A DNA stretch of 7,689 nt from JBBKWX01 sp037969175 (GCA_037969175.1 JBBKWX010000166.1:1-7689), one strand, 5' to 3'. Positions 1 through 6,163 are shown, counted from the first letter of the stretch. Program-made: numbers and translations. Notes: a model not told the origin generated them from the letters alone.

Positions 1-1254
1 TTTTATAAGCGGAAAGAGATCAAGGACCTCCTCGCCTATTTTCGTCTGGCCATCAATGCCGGGGATGAAGAAGCTTTGAAACGTGTGATCAATTATCCGG
101 CAAGAGGTATAGGCAAAACCAGTCTCGACAGGATCATTGCCAAAGCCGGAGAAAACAATGTAAGTCTCTGGACGATAGTATCTGATCCGGTTACTTATCA
201 ATTGGATGTGAATGCCGGAACCCGTGGCAAACTTTTGGATTTTGCAGCCATGGTCAAGGGCTTCAATGCCATGCTTATCACCCATAACGCCTATGATCTG
301 GCAAGCCATATCTCGCAACACAGTGGTTTATTAAAGGAATTATATACCGACCGCAGTCCGGAAGGTGTGAGTCATTATGAGAACATTCAGGAATTGTTGA
401 ATGGTATAAAAGAATTTACAGATAGTTCAGATGAAAGAAAGGAAGTAGCAGAAATGTATGCTTCTGAAAATGATGGTGAATTTCCGGAGACCATTGCCCT
501 GGGTGATGATCTGGGTGTGTTTATGCAGGATATAGCCCTGCTCACAGATGCCGATGAAAAAGAAGAAGGCGATAATGACAAGGTATCCTTGATGACCATA
601 CATGCAGCGAAAGGTTTGGAATTTCCCCAGGTATTTGTAGTGGGTCTCGAAGAAAATTTGTTTCCAAGTCACTTGAGTGTGCAAAGCCGCACGGAGCTTG
701 AGGAAGAGAGAAGGTTGTTTTATGTTGCTATCACCCGTGCCGAGAAAAGACTGTATCTCAGTTATGCTTTGAGCCGATATAAATGGGGCGATCTGATGGG
801 TTGCGATCCCAGCCGTTTTCTGGAAGAGCTGGATCCGGATACTCTGGAGATGACCAGTCCTATCCCTAAACGAACAGAATCAGGAGCCCCTGAACCAAGC
901 CGTTGGGGTGGTTTGGGAGCCGGTACTCAAAGCGGAGGGCATTATAAGCAACCCGCCAAACCTGCTCAAACCCAGACCAAACCTGTTCCTCCGGCATCAC
1001 AACCGGGGATCCCGCGCAAGCTTGTTCCTATGGGCAAAGCTATGAATTCGACCCCTGCTGCATCTAACTTTGAAAGTTCTGATCTGTCCAACCTGCAGGT
1101 TGGCTCTGAGGTTGAGCATGCCAAGTTTGGAAAGGGCAAGATCCTGAATCTGGAAGGCAACAGCGGAGATGTGAAAGCTACTATCTTCTTTCAGGGATCA
1201 GGGCAGAAGCAGTTGTTGCTGAAGTTTGCGAAGCTGAAGGTGCTGACCCCCTAA
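1..1254 (+). CDS. uvrD: UvrD/PcrA-type superfamily 1 DNA helicase, C-terminal part (5' end outside window)
   Basis: The open frame runs from base 1 to the TAA at 1252-1254, giving 417 visible codons. No start is visible: the TTG at 76 is internal, because the codons before it already encode the conserved FYKRKEIKDLLAYFRL stretch seen in PcrA/UvrD domain 2. Helicase motif V (MTIHAAKGLEF) lies near visible residues 198-208 and motif VI (EEERRLFYVAITRAEKRL) near 234-251, with the arginine-containing VAITRAE core intact. A Pro/Gly/Gln/Thr-rich, probably disordered linker follows (about 285-360). The chain ends in a small Tudor-like domain (about 365-412) containing the HAKFGKGKI and LLLKFAKL signatures known from PcrA/UvrD C-termini. 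The family is an ATP-dependent 3'-5' helicase in repair and replication-fork clearance; in related proteins the C-terminal domain contacts RNA polymerase. The Walker A and B motifs are outside the window. The last three codons (Leu-Thr-Pro) sit beside a repeat element. Family assignment is firm; uvrD versus pcrA naming is a matter of convention. Confidence 0.95.
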   Translation, partial: FYKRKEIKDLLAYFRLAINAGDEEALKRVINYPARGIGKTSLDRIIAKAGENNVSLWTIVSDPVTYQLDVNAGTRGKLLDFAAMVKGFNAMLITHNAYDLASHISQHSGLLKELYTDRSPEGVSHYENIQELLNGIKEFTDSSDERKEVAEMYASENDGEFPETIALGDDLGVFMQDIALLTDADEKEEGDNDKVSLMTIHAAKGLEFPQVFVVGLEENLFPSHLSVQSRTELEEERRLFYVAITRAEKRLYLSYALSRYKWGDLMGCDPSRFLEELDPDTLEMTSPIPKRTESGAPEPSRWGGLGAGTQSGGHYKQPAKPAQTQTKPVPPASQPGIPRKLVPMGKAMNSTPAASNFESSDLSNLQVGSEVEHAKFGKGKILNLEGNSGDVKATIFFQGSGQKQLLLKFAKLKVLTP

Positions 1255-1255
1255 A

Positions 1256-1271
1256 TCCCCCTATAGGGGGA
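1256..1271. repeat. 16-bp perfect palindrome, REP-like, abutting the helicase stop
   Basis: TCCCCCTATAGGGGGA is identical to its reverse complement. As RNA it could fold as a CCCCC/GGGGG stem with a TATA loop. It begins one base after the helicase TAA, and the surrounding CTGACCCCCTAAATCCCC context resembles a short dispersed element that I recall as common after genes in Bacteroidota genomes (from memory, not checked here). It lacks a following T-run, so it is a poor classical intrinsic terminator, though it may pause polymerase or protect the 3' end. Confidence 0.65.
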
Positions 1272-1302
1272 CATAATTTGTGCTAAGCATCCGATTATTG
1301 GC

Positions 1303-1339
1303 ACACGGATGACACGGATTGAGACGGATATACACGGAT
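1303..1339 (+). repeat. Short tandem array, ACACGGAT x4
   Basis: ACACGGAT occurs at 1303-1310, 1312-1319 and 1332-1339, and a one-mismatch copy (AGACGGAT) at 1322-1329. The copies start 9, 10 and 10 bp apart, close to one helical turn, and are followed by a run of seven T. The array has no coding role. The GCAGAT array at 6130-6161 has the same period and the same position after a gene. Confidence 0.75.
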
Positions 1340-1413
1340 TTTTTTCTATGCAAGGTGTTGATTTGAAAATAATTGCAAATCCAAATTTTCAATGAAATTT
1401 GTATCTCGTAATT

Positions 1414-1437
1414 GTGTCAGGAGTATACTCCTGACAC
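1414..1437. repeat. Perfect 24-bp palindrome
   Basis: The left arm GTGTCAGGAGTA (1414-1425) is followed directly by its exact reverse complement TACTCCTGACAC (1426-1437), with no spacer. In RNA or extruded DNA it would form a strong hairpin. No T-run follows on either strand, so it is not an obvious intrinsic terminator. AGGAG recurs just downstream at 1441-1445. It could be a dispersed palindromic element or a dimeric-protein binding site; the sequence alone does not decide. Confidence 0.75.
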
Positions 1438-1490
1438 CACAGGAGAGGAAATTATTGCCGGCTTTGCGGTTTCAAAAAAAACCACATTAT

Positions 1491-1528
1491 TTGCAATAGG
1501 ATAAATACATATAAAAGCCTTAAATTAG
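1491..1528 (+). promoter_or_regulatory. Candidate promoter of the DUF4290-murA unit
   Basis: TAAATTAG at 1521-1528 matches the Bacteroidota -7 consensus TAnnTTTG at all but one fixed position. A TTG at 1491-1493 could serve as the -33 element, but the 27-bp spacing is longer than usual. A start a few bases after the box would give a leader of roughly 45 nt before the ATG at 1578. This is a weak call based on motif similarity and position. Confidence 0.3.
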
Positions 1529-1577
1529 CACCTGCCGGAAAAAGCATAATTTATTACCGGAAAATCAATACAACAGA

Positions 1578-2207
1578 ATGGAATACAATACAGAGCGCGA
1601 CGACCTTATGATCTCAGAATATGGGCGTAACGTACAGAAAATGATAGAGCATACCATTAAGCTCGAAGATCGGAATGAAAGAAATATTGCAGCTCAGACT
1701 ATCGTGAAAGTGATGGCACAATTGAATCCGCAGTTTAAAGAATACGACGATTTCAATCATATGCTTTGGGATCATCTGTTCATCATGTCGGATTTTAAAC
1801 TGGATGTTGATTCACCTTTTGAGCGACCTGAGAAGGACAGTATTGCAGCTAAACCTGAGAATGTAAAATACCCTGGGAACTCCATAAAATACAAGCATTA
1901 CGGAAGAACAATACAGCAGATCATCGACAAACTTTCAGAAATGGAAGAAGGCGATCAAAAACAAGTGACTCTTGAAGCTCTGGCAAATTTTATGAAGATG
2001 AGTTACCTGTCTTGGAACAGAGACACTGTAAATGATGAATTGATCATTGAACAGATCACAGAGCTTTCGAGAGGAAAGTTGAAACTGGATGAGAATTTCA
2101 AGTTCAGTCAGACCCATGACCTGATCCAGCAAAGCAATAAAGGCAAGCAACAACAAAATGTGCCTGTAAGAAAACGCAGTAAGCAAATCAGAAGAAAAAA
2201 GAGATAA
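1578..2207 (+). CDS. DUF4290 family protein, function unknown
   Basis: This is a 209-residue soluble protein with no signal peptide or membrane segment. The N-terminal signature MEYNTER...SEYGRNVQKMIEHTIKLEDRNERN and the block QLNPQF...FNHMLWDHLFIMSDFKLDVDSPF (about residues 49-81) are the hallmarks I recognise for DUF4290, a family largely confined to Bacteroidota. The second half (about 96-175) is predicted helical and contains a second 'HYGRTIQQII' stretch that echoes the first 'EYGRNVQKMI', suggesting an internal duplication. The last ~20 residues (GKQQQ...RKRSKQIRRKKR) are strongly basic and could bind nucleic acid or acidic membrane surfaces (inference). The ATG at 1578 fits the conserved N-terminus; the leader is A-rich without a Shine-Dalgarno. 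Its stop is 3 bp from the murA start, so the two are almost certainly co-transcribed, which hints at a role connected with envelope growth. The biochemical function is not known. Confidence 0.88.
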   Translation: MEYNTERDDLMISEYGRNVQKMIEHTIKLEDRNERNIAAQTIVKVMAQLNPQFKEYDDFNHMLWDHLFIMSDFKLDVDSPFERPEKDSIAAKPENVKYPGNSIKYKHYGRTIQQIIDKLSEMEEGDQKQVTLEALANFMKMSYLSWNRDTVNDELIIEQITELSRGKLKLDENFKFSQTHDLIQQSNKGKQQQNVPVRKRSKQIRRKKR

Positions 2208-2210
2208 TAT

Positions 2211-3536
2211 ATGGCCAGTTTTGAAGTGAAGGGTGGAGCCAGACTGAAAGGTGAGATCAGCCCACAAGGAGCAAAAAATGAAGCACTTCAGATCTTATGC
2301 GCTGTGCTTTTGACTCCGGAAAGAGTTGAAATTCAAAATATTCCAGATATCCGTGACGTCAACAAACTGATAGATCTTATTGAAGATCTGGGTGTTGAAG
2401 TGGAACGGGTAAGTCGCGACACCTGTATCTTTCATGCAAAGGAAGTAAATCTGGATTTTCTGGGTACTGCCGAATTTACCAAGAAAGCTGCAGCTTTGAG
2501 AGGCTCCATTATGATCGTGGGTCCGTTACTGGCACGTTACGGAAAGGCAAGCATCCCTCGCCCCGGTGGAGATAAAATAGGAAGAAGAAGACTGGATACC
2601 CATTTCATCGGATTCCAAAGCCTGGGTGCGAAATTCGATTTCGACTCGGCTGATAATTATTATTCTGTGACGGCTCCAAAGCTTACAGGTGCATATATGC
2701 ACTTGGATGAGGCATCAGTTACAGGTACTGCCAATATTGTAATGGCTGCAGTGATGGCCAAAGGAGTTACCACCATTTATAATGCAGCTTGCGAACCTTA
2801 TCTGCAACAACTTTGCAAAATGCTAAACAGCATGGGCGCAAAGATAGAAGGGATAGGATCGAACAAATTGATCATCGAAGGTGTAGATTCATTAGGTGGT
2901 TGTACTCATCGTATGCTTCCGGATATGATCGAGATCGGTTCATTCATTGGGCTTGCTGCCATGACTCAAAGTGAGATCACGATCAAGAATTGTGGCATCC
3001 CGCATTTGGGAATCATCCCCAGCACTTTTCAACGTCTGGGAATTCAAATGGAATTCAGAGGCGATGATATTTATATTCCTGCTCAAGACCATTATGAGAT
3101 CGATACTTTTATAGATGGTTCCATTCTTACTATCAGCGATGCTATTTGGCCGGGCTTCACTCCCGATTTGCTAAGCATAGTGCTGGTTACGGCAACTCAA
3201 GCCAAAGGCACTTGCCTCATCCATCAGAAAATGTTTGAGAGCCGTTTGTTCTTTGTAGATAAGCTTATAGATATGGGCGCTCAGATCATCCTTTGTGATC
3301 CGCACAGAGCAACCGTGATTGGCCTTGACCGGAAGTTCCCTTTAAAAGGAATTCAGATGACCTCACCTGATATTCGTGCAGGGGTAGCTTTGCTAATAGC
3401 AGCTTTATCAGCCGGCAGCAATAGCACCATACATAATATTGAGCAGATAGATCGTGGGTATCAAAACATTGACACCCGACTTAATGCACTTGGAGCCAAT
3501 ATCAAACGTGTTGGTGGGGAAGAACAAACTCACTAG
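2211..3536 (+). CDS. murA: UDP-N-acetylglucosamine 1-carboxyvinyltransferase (MurA), Asp-type active site
   Basis: MurA transfers enolpyruvate from phosphoenolpyruvate to UDP-GlcNAc, the first committed step of peptidoglycan synthesis, in the cytoplasm. The 441-residue product has the usual EPT-synthase layout of two inside-out alpha/beta domains. Visible active-site residues are K22-N23 in the GAKNEAL motif, the mobile loop PRPGGDKIGRRR (117-127), D319 in FTPDLLS (the likely counterpart of E. coli D305) and R389 in SPDIRAG. At the position of E. coli C115 the loop carries Asp (D121), the substitution known from mycobacterial and chlamydial MurA that makes the enzyme insensitive to fosfomycin. 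Length is slightly above the E. coli enzyme (419), as in related Bacteroidota proteins. It starts 3 bp after the DUF4290 stop; AAAAGAGA just upstream lies in the end of that gene and may aid initiation. No terminator is obvious after the TAG. Confidence 0.97.
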   Translation: MASFEVKGGARLKGEISPQGAKNEALQILCAVLLTPERVEIQNIPDIRDVNKLIDLIEDLGVEVERVSRDTCIFHAKEVNLDFLGTAEFTKKAAALRGSIMIVGPLLARYGKASIPRPGGDKIGRRRLDTHFIGFQSLGAKFDFDSADNYYSVTAPKLTGAYMHLDEASVTGTANIVMAAVMAKGVTTIYNAACEPYLQQLCKMLNSMGAKIEGIGSNKLIIEGVDSLGGCTHRMLPDMIEIGSFIGLAAMTQSEITIKNCGIPHLGIIPSTFQRLGIQMEFRGDDIYIPAQDHYEIDTFIDGSILTISDAIWPGFTPDLLSIVLVTATQAKGTCLIHQKMFESRLFFVDKLIDMGAQIILCDPHRATVIGLDRKFPLKGIQMTSPDIRAGVALLIAALSAGSNSTIHNIEQIDRGYQNIDTRLNALGANIKRVGGEEQTH

Positions 3537-3561
3537 AAATTTCTGAAATCTTTATCTGATA

Positions 3562-3593
3562 CTGTAATATAACAATTAATGGCATTATTATTG
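3562..3593 (+). promoter_or_regulatory. Candidate promoter of the TlpA-like gene
   Basis: TATTATTG at 3586-3593 fits the -7 consensus TAnnTTTG with one mismatch. CTG at 3562-3564 sits about 21 bp upstream, near where the -33 TTG is expected. A start shortly after the box would give a leader of around 25-30 nt before the ATG at 3625. The 88-bp gap after murA and this motif suggest independent transcription, although no murA terminator is seen, so read-through is possible. Motif-based call only. Confidence 0.4.
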
Positions 3594-3624
3594 CGAAATT
3601 TTTAGCCTCTAATAAAAAACTCTC

Positions 3625-4176
3625 ATGAAAAAAATTCATTTTATTCCAGCCCTTTTAGCTATCGTAGTTTTGGCATTTGGGTTCAGTTTTGAACCTGCAA
3701 ATCCACAAGCCGGAGCAGTTGGGACAAATATCGGTGATCAGGCTATCGATCTAAAATATACCGATCCGAACGGCAAAGAAATAGCACTTTCTTCTCTGAA
3801 GGGCAAAGTAGTATTACTTGATTTTTGGGCATCCTGGTGCGGACCATGTCGCCGTGAAAATCCAAATTTGGTAAACACGTATAATAAGTATAAAGACAGC
3901 AAATTCAAAAATGCAAAAGGATTCACAGTATATAGTGTTTCTCTTGACAGAAGTAAAGATGCATGGGTGGGTGGTATCAATGCTGATAACTTAACATGGC
4001 CTTATCATGTAAGTGATCTGAATTATTGGAATTCAGAAGGTGCTCAAAAATATGGAGTACGTTCGATACCGATGAATTTTTTACTTGACGGAAAAGGTGT
4101 GATCATAGCAAAGAATTTACGTGGAAGCATGGTTGATTCAGAACTTGATAAATTGCTTGCATCTGAGAAGAAGTAA
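3625..4176 (+). CDS. Secreted TlpA/ResA-like thiol-disulfide oxidoreductase
   Basis: This is a 183-residue protein. An N-terminal Sec-type signal peptide is visible (KK at residues 2-3, hydrophobic core about 6-21). There is no lipobox Cys, so the product is expected to be periplasmic or membrane-tethered through the uncleaved signal; the cleavage site is unclear. A single thioredoxin-fold domain follows (about 37-180). The redox motif is WCGPC (W71, C72, C75) in FWASWCGPCRRENP, and the cis-proline is P149 in VRSIPMNF. The block LTWPYHVSDLNYWNSEGAQKYGVRSIPMNFLLD is characteristic of the TlpA/ResA group. Such proteins reduce or exchange disulfides in the envelope, for example in cytochrome c maturation or protein folding; the specific partner cannot be told here. 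The only other Cys residues would be in substrates, since the mature chain has just the CGPC pair. It stands alone between murA and grpE. Confidence 0.92.
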   Translation: MKKIHFIPALLAIVVLAFGFSFEPANPQAGAVGTNIGDQAIDLKYTDPNGKEIALSSLKGKVVLLDFWASWCGPCRRENPNLVNTYNKYKDSKFKNAKGFTVYSVSLDRSKDAWVGGINADNLTWPYHVSDLNYWNSEGAQKYGVRSIPMNFLLDGKGVIIAKNLRGSMVDSELDKLLASEKK

Positions 4177-4199
4177 AAAAAGCCTAAGATTTAAATGTC

Positions 4200-4207
4200 T
4201 ATTTTTG
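4200..4207 (+). promoter_or_regulatory. Consensus -7 box for grpE-dnaJ
   Basis: TATTTTTG matches the Bacteroidota TAnnTTTG consensus at every fixed position. No good TTG -33 element is found at the expected distance (the region around 4175-4182 is A-rich). Transcription would be expected to begin about 4-6 bases downstream, inside the left arm of the hairpin at 4208-4232, with a leader of about 30 nt to the ATG at 4245. No CIRCE operator (TTAGCACTC-N9-GAGTGCTAA) is present, so HrcA control is not supported. Confidence 0.5.
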
Positions 4208-4236
4208 CGGCAGAAGGAATATCCTTCTGCCGTTTT
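4208..4236 (+). terminator. Intrinsic terminator after the TlpA-like gene
   Basis: The left arm CGGCAGAAGG (4208-4217) and right arm CCTTCTGCCG (4223-4232) are perfect 10-bp complements around the 5-nt loop AATAT, with an additional A-T pair possible. TTTT follows at 4233-4236, continuing as AATTTATT. This fits rho-independent termination of transcripts coming from the TlpA-like gene, 31 bp after its stop. The same hairpin overlaps the expected grpE transcription start. Confidence 0.8.
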
Positions 4237-4244
4237 AATTTATT

Positions 4245-4910
4245 ATGGCCAAAAATTCTGACAATATGTCCATTTTTAAAGCCATGGCAAAGAACTTGAG
4301 AACAAGGCTTCAAGAAATATCTAACAAAAGTCAACATACAATGAGTAAAGAGAACGAAACTCCTGAAACAAATGAAAATGCTGAAAATCAGGAGCAAGAA
4401 GTTAATTTGAATATAGAAAATGAGATCCATCCGGAGAGTGAATTGATGGCAAGTGTAGATGACCCGATGGCATTACTTGAAACTCAGCTTGCAGATTCAA
4501 GAGATAAGTTTTTGAGGTTGTATTCTGATTTTGAAAATTACAAGAAACGTTCTATTAAAGAACGAATCGATCTAAACAAATTTGCCGGTGAAGAGATCTT
4601 CAAAGTACTATTACCTGTGCTTGATGATTTTGAACGTGCGATTAAATCAATGGATTCTAATACTGATATTGAAAGTATAAAAGCCGGGATCTTATTGATC
4701 CAGAATAAACTCAAGTCAATGTTGGATCAGAAGGGTCTTGAGATCATGAAAACAGATGGAGAGAAATTCGACAGTGAGTTGCATGATGCATTGACCAATA
4801 TGCCGGTTCAGGATGAATCACAAAAAGGTAAGATAGTAGATACGGTTGAGAAAGGTTATATGCTGAACGGGAAAGTGATTCGCCATGCCAAAGTTGTGGT
4901 TGGTAATTAA
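4245..4910 (+). CDS. grpE: GrpE, nucleotide exchange factor of DnaK
   Basis: GrpE dimers release ADP from DnaK and so reset the Hsp70 cycle. The 221-residue reading has an acidic, Asn/Glu-rich N-terminal tail (about 34-67), a long helix that in the family forms the dimer coiled coil (about 74-135, containing DFENYKKR and EEIFKVLLPVLDDFERA), and the C-terminal beta domain that docks on DnaK (about 160-221, containing GLEIMKTDGEKFDSELHDA and GKIVDTVEKGYMLNGKVIRHAKVVV). All family signatures are present. The start is uncertain: ATG codons occur at 4245, 4266, 4284 and 4341. The ATG at 4341 gives a 189-residue MSKENETPE... protein of typical length; the 4245 start fits better with a ~30-nt leader from the -7 box at 4200. 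The extra 32 residues are basic, unlike the acidic tail that follows. dnaJ follows after 21 bp in an evident operon; no dnaK lies in the window. Confidence 0.95.
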   Translation: MAKNSDNMSIFKAMAKNLRTRLQEISNKSQHTMSKENETPETNENAENQEQEVNLNIENEIHPESELMASVDDPMALLETQLADSRDKFLRLYSDFENYKKRSIKERIDLNKFAGEEIFKVLLPVLDDFERAIKSMDSNTDIESIKAGILLIQNKLKSMLDQKGLEIMKTDGEKFDSELHDALTNMPVQDESQKGKIVDTVEKGYMLNGKVIRHAKVVVGN

Positions 4911-4931
4911 TAATTCGATTTTAAGATCAGA

Positions 4932-6080
4932 ATGTCTAAGAGAGATTTTTACGAAATACTTGGAGTCAGTAAGACTGCAACTGAATCAGAGATAAAGAAA
5001 GCATACCGTCAGATGGCTTTGAAATATCATCCGGACAAGAATCCGGGCGATGCAAAGTCGGAGGATATGTTTAAAGAAGCTGCTGAAGCTTATGAGATAT
5101 TAAGCAATCCGGAGAAGAAAGCAAAATACGATCGTTTCGGGCATCAGGGTGTTGGAGGCGGTGGTGGCGGTGGCCAGCATATGAACATGGAAGATATCTT
5201 CAGCCAGTTTGGAGATATCTTTGGCGGGCATAGTCCTTTTGAAAGTTTCTTCGGTGGAGGTCAGCAAACCCGTGGCGGAAGACGTGTAAATCGCGGTACA
5301 AATCTGAGAGTAAAAGTGAAGCTTAACCTCGAAGAGATCGTAAATGGAATTGAGAAAAAGATCAAAGTAAATAAGTCGGTAAGTTGCCAGACCTGCAATG
5401 GCAGCGGTGCGGAAAATTCTTCCTCTTTTCATACCTGCTCAACTTGTAAGGGTGCAGGACAGATCCGAAGAGTGACCAATACCATTTTGGGTCAAATGCA
5501 AACTACAAGCACTTGTCCTACTTGTCAGGGTGAAGGCCAGGTGATAGCAAATAAATGCAAGACCTGCCATGGTGAAGGAATAGCAAAGGGAGAAGAAGTG
5601 ATCAGCATCAAGATTCCTGCAGGTGTGACCGAAGGCATGCAACTGAATGTAAGTGGCAAAGGAAATGCGGCTCCGAGAGGTGGCGTACCCGGCGATTTAC
5701 TGGTAGTTATCGAAGAGCTTGAAGATGAAATGTTGAAGCGTGATGGAAATAATCTGCACTACGATCTCTATCTCAATTTTGCAGATGCTGCATTAGGTAC
5801 ATCAGTAGAAGTGCCGACTGTAGAAGGCAAAGCCAAGATCAAGATCGATCAGGGCACACAAAGCGGAAAAGTGTTGCGTTTAAAAGCCAAAGGTGTTCCG
5901 TATGTGAACTCGTATGGTCGTGGCGATCTGTTAGTCAACATCAATGTATGGACTCCAAAGAATCTAAGTTCGGAAGAAAAAAGTTTGATGGAAACGTTGA
6001 AGAATTCTGAGAATTTCCAGCCCCGTCCAGGTGCAGGAGAAAAAAGTTTCTTTGAACGGATGAAAGAATATTTCGAATAA
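4932..6080 (+). CDS. dnaJ: DnaJ, Hsp40 co-chaperone
   Basis: DnaJ delivers unfolded clients to DnaK and stimulates its ATPase. The 382-residue protein is a full-length class A (type I) DnaJ. The J domain (about 3-72) has the HPD triad at H33-P34-D35. A Gly/Phe-rich linker (about 73-115) includes a run of glycines and the FFGGG stretch. The zinc domain (about 152-218) holds four CxxCxGxG repeats with cysteines at 152/155, 169/172, 195/198 and 209/212, so both Zn sites are complete. The two client-binding beta domains and the C-terminal dimerisation region follow, including SIKIPAGVTEGMQL and GRGDLLVNINV. The ATG at 4932 gives the canonical RDFYEILGV N-terminus; the leader lacks a Shine-Dalgarno. 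It lies 21 bp after grpE and is likely translated from the same mRNA. No convincing terminator follows: there is only a T-rich stretch (6091-6106) and a 5-bp stem, TAGGT-TTT-ACCTA, at 6109-6121. Confidence 0.97.
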   Translation: MSKRDFYEILGVSKTATESEIKKAYRQMALKYHPDKNPGDAKSEDMFKEAAEAYEILSNPEKKAKYDRFGHQGVGGGGGGGQHMNMEDIFSQFGDIFGGHSPFESFFGGGQQTRGGRRVNRGTNLRVKVKLNLEEIVNGIEKKIKVNKSVSCQTCNGSGAENSSSFHTCSTCKGAGQIRRVTNTILGQMQTTSTCPTCQGEGQVIANKCKTCHGEGIAKGEEVISIKIPAGVTEGMQLNVSGKGNAAPRGGVPGDLLVVIEELEDEMLKRDGNNLHYDLYLNFADAALGTSVEVPTVEGKAKIKIDQGTQSGKVLRLKAKGVPYVNSYGRGDLLVNINVWTPKNLSSEEKSLMETLKNSENFQPRPGAGEKSFFERMKEYFE

Positions 6081-6128
6081 GGATTTCTGAATTTTATTTT
6101 TGTTTTCATAGGTTTTACCTAAAATATT

Positions 6129-6163
6129 CGCAGATTTTTTGCAGATCTACGCAGATTATCGCA
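6129..6163 (+). repeat. Short tandem array, CGCAGAT-type
   Basis: GCAGAT occurs at 6130-6135, 6141-6146 and 6151-6156, with a decayed copy GCATGC at 6161-6166. Starts are 11, 10 and 10 bp apart. The first and third copies are preceded by C. The array lies 49 bp after the dnaJ stop. It differs in sequence from the ACACGGAT array at 1303-1339 but shares its period, copy number and post-genic position. Confidence 0.7.

Larger units (their letters stand above)
1255..1577. other. 323-bp gene-free gap with three different repeats
   Basis: No open frame here has coding character. The gap holds a 16-bp G/C palindrome right after the helicase stop, a four-copy ACACGGAT tandem array, a perfect 24-bp palindrome, an inverted 9-mer (ATTGCAAAT at 1372-1380 against ATTTGCAAT at 1489-1497), and a candidate promoter for the DUF4290-murA unit. 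A direct repeat CCGGAAAA occurs at 1535-1542 and 1557-1564 in the leader just before the DUF4290 start. These repeats are described separately. The gap separates the helicase from the murA unit, so the two are probably not co-transcribed (inference). Confidence 0.7.

Noticed and set aside
387..684. Minus-strand ORFs opposite the helicase
   Set aside because: They lie wholly antisense to a clearly conserved coding region and show no recognisable domain or sensible composition.
76..1254. TTG at 76 as the start of the helicase gene
   Set aside because: The same frame is open to base 1 and the codons before 76 encode a conserved PcrA/UvrD segment, so the gene is truncated by the window edge.
1303..1339. 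Tandem repeats read as a CRISPR array
   Set aside because: Units are 8 bp with 1-2-bp gaps; there are no spacer-length unique segments and no cas genes.
1935..2267. 110-codon minus-strand ORF across the DUF4290-murA junction
   Set aside because: Shadow of two conserved + strand genes; its hydrophobic, Leu/Phe-rich translation is typical of antisense reading.
2789..2974. 61-codon + strand ORF inside murA
   Set aside because: Out of frame within an intact conserved murA; no independent support.
4177..4244. CIRCE/HrcA operator before grpE-dnaJ
   Set aside because: No TTAGCACTC-N9-GAGTGCTAA or near match; the inverted repeat present is a terminator-like stem with a different sequence.
5100..5642. 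Minus-strand ORFs opposite dnaJ
   Set aside because: Antisense shadows of the G/F-rich and zinc-finger coding segments.
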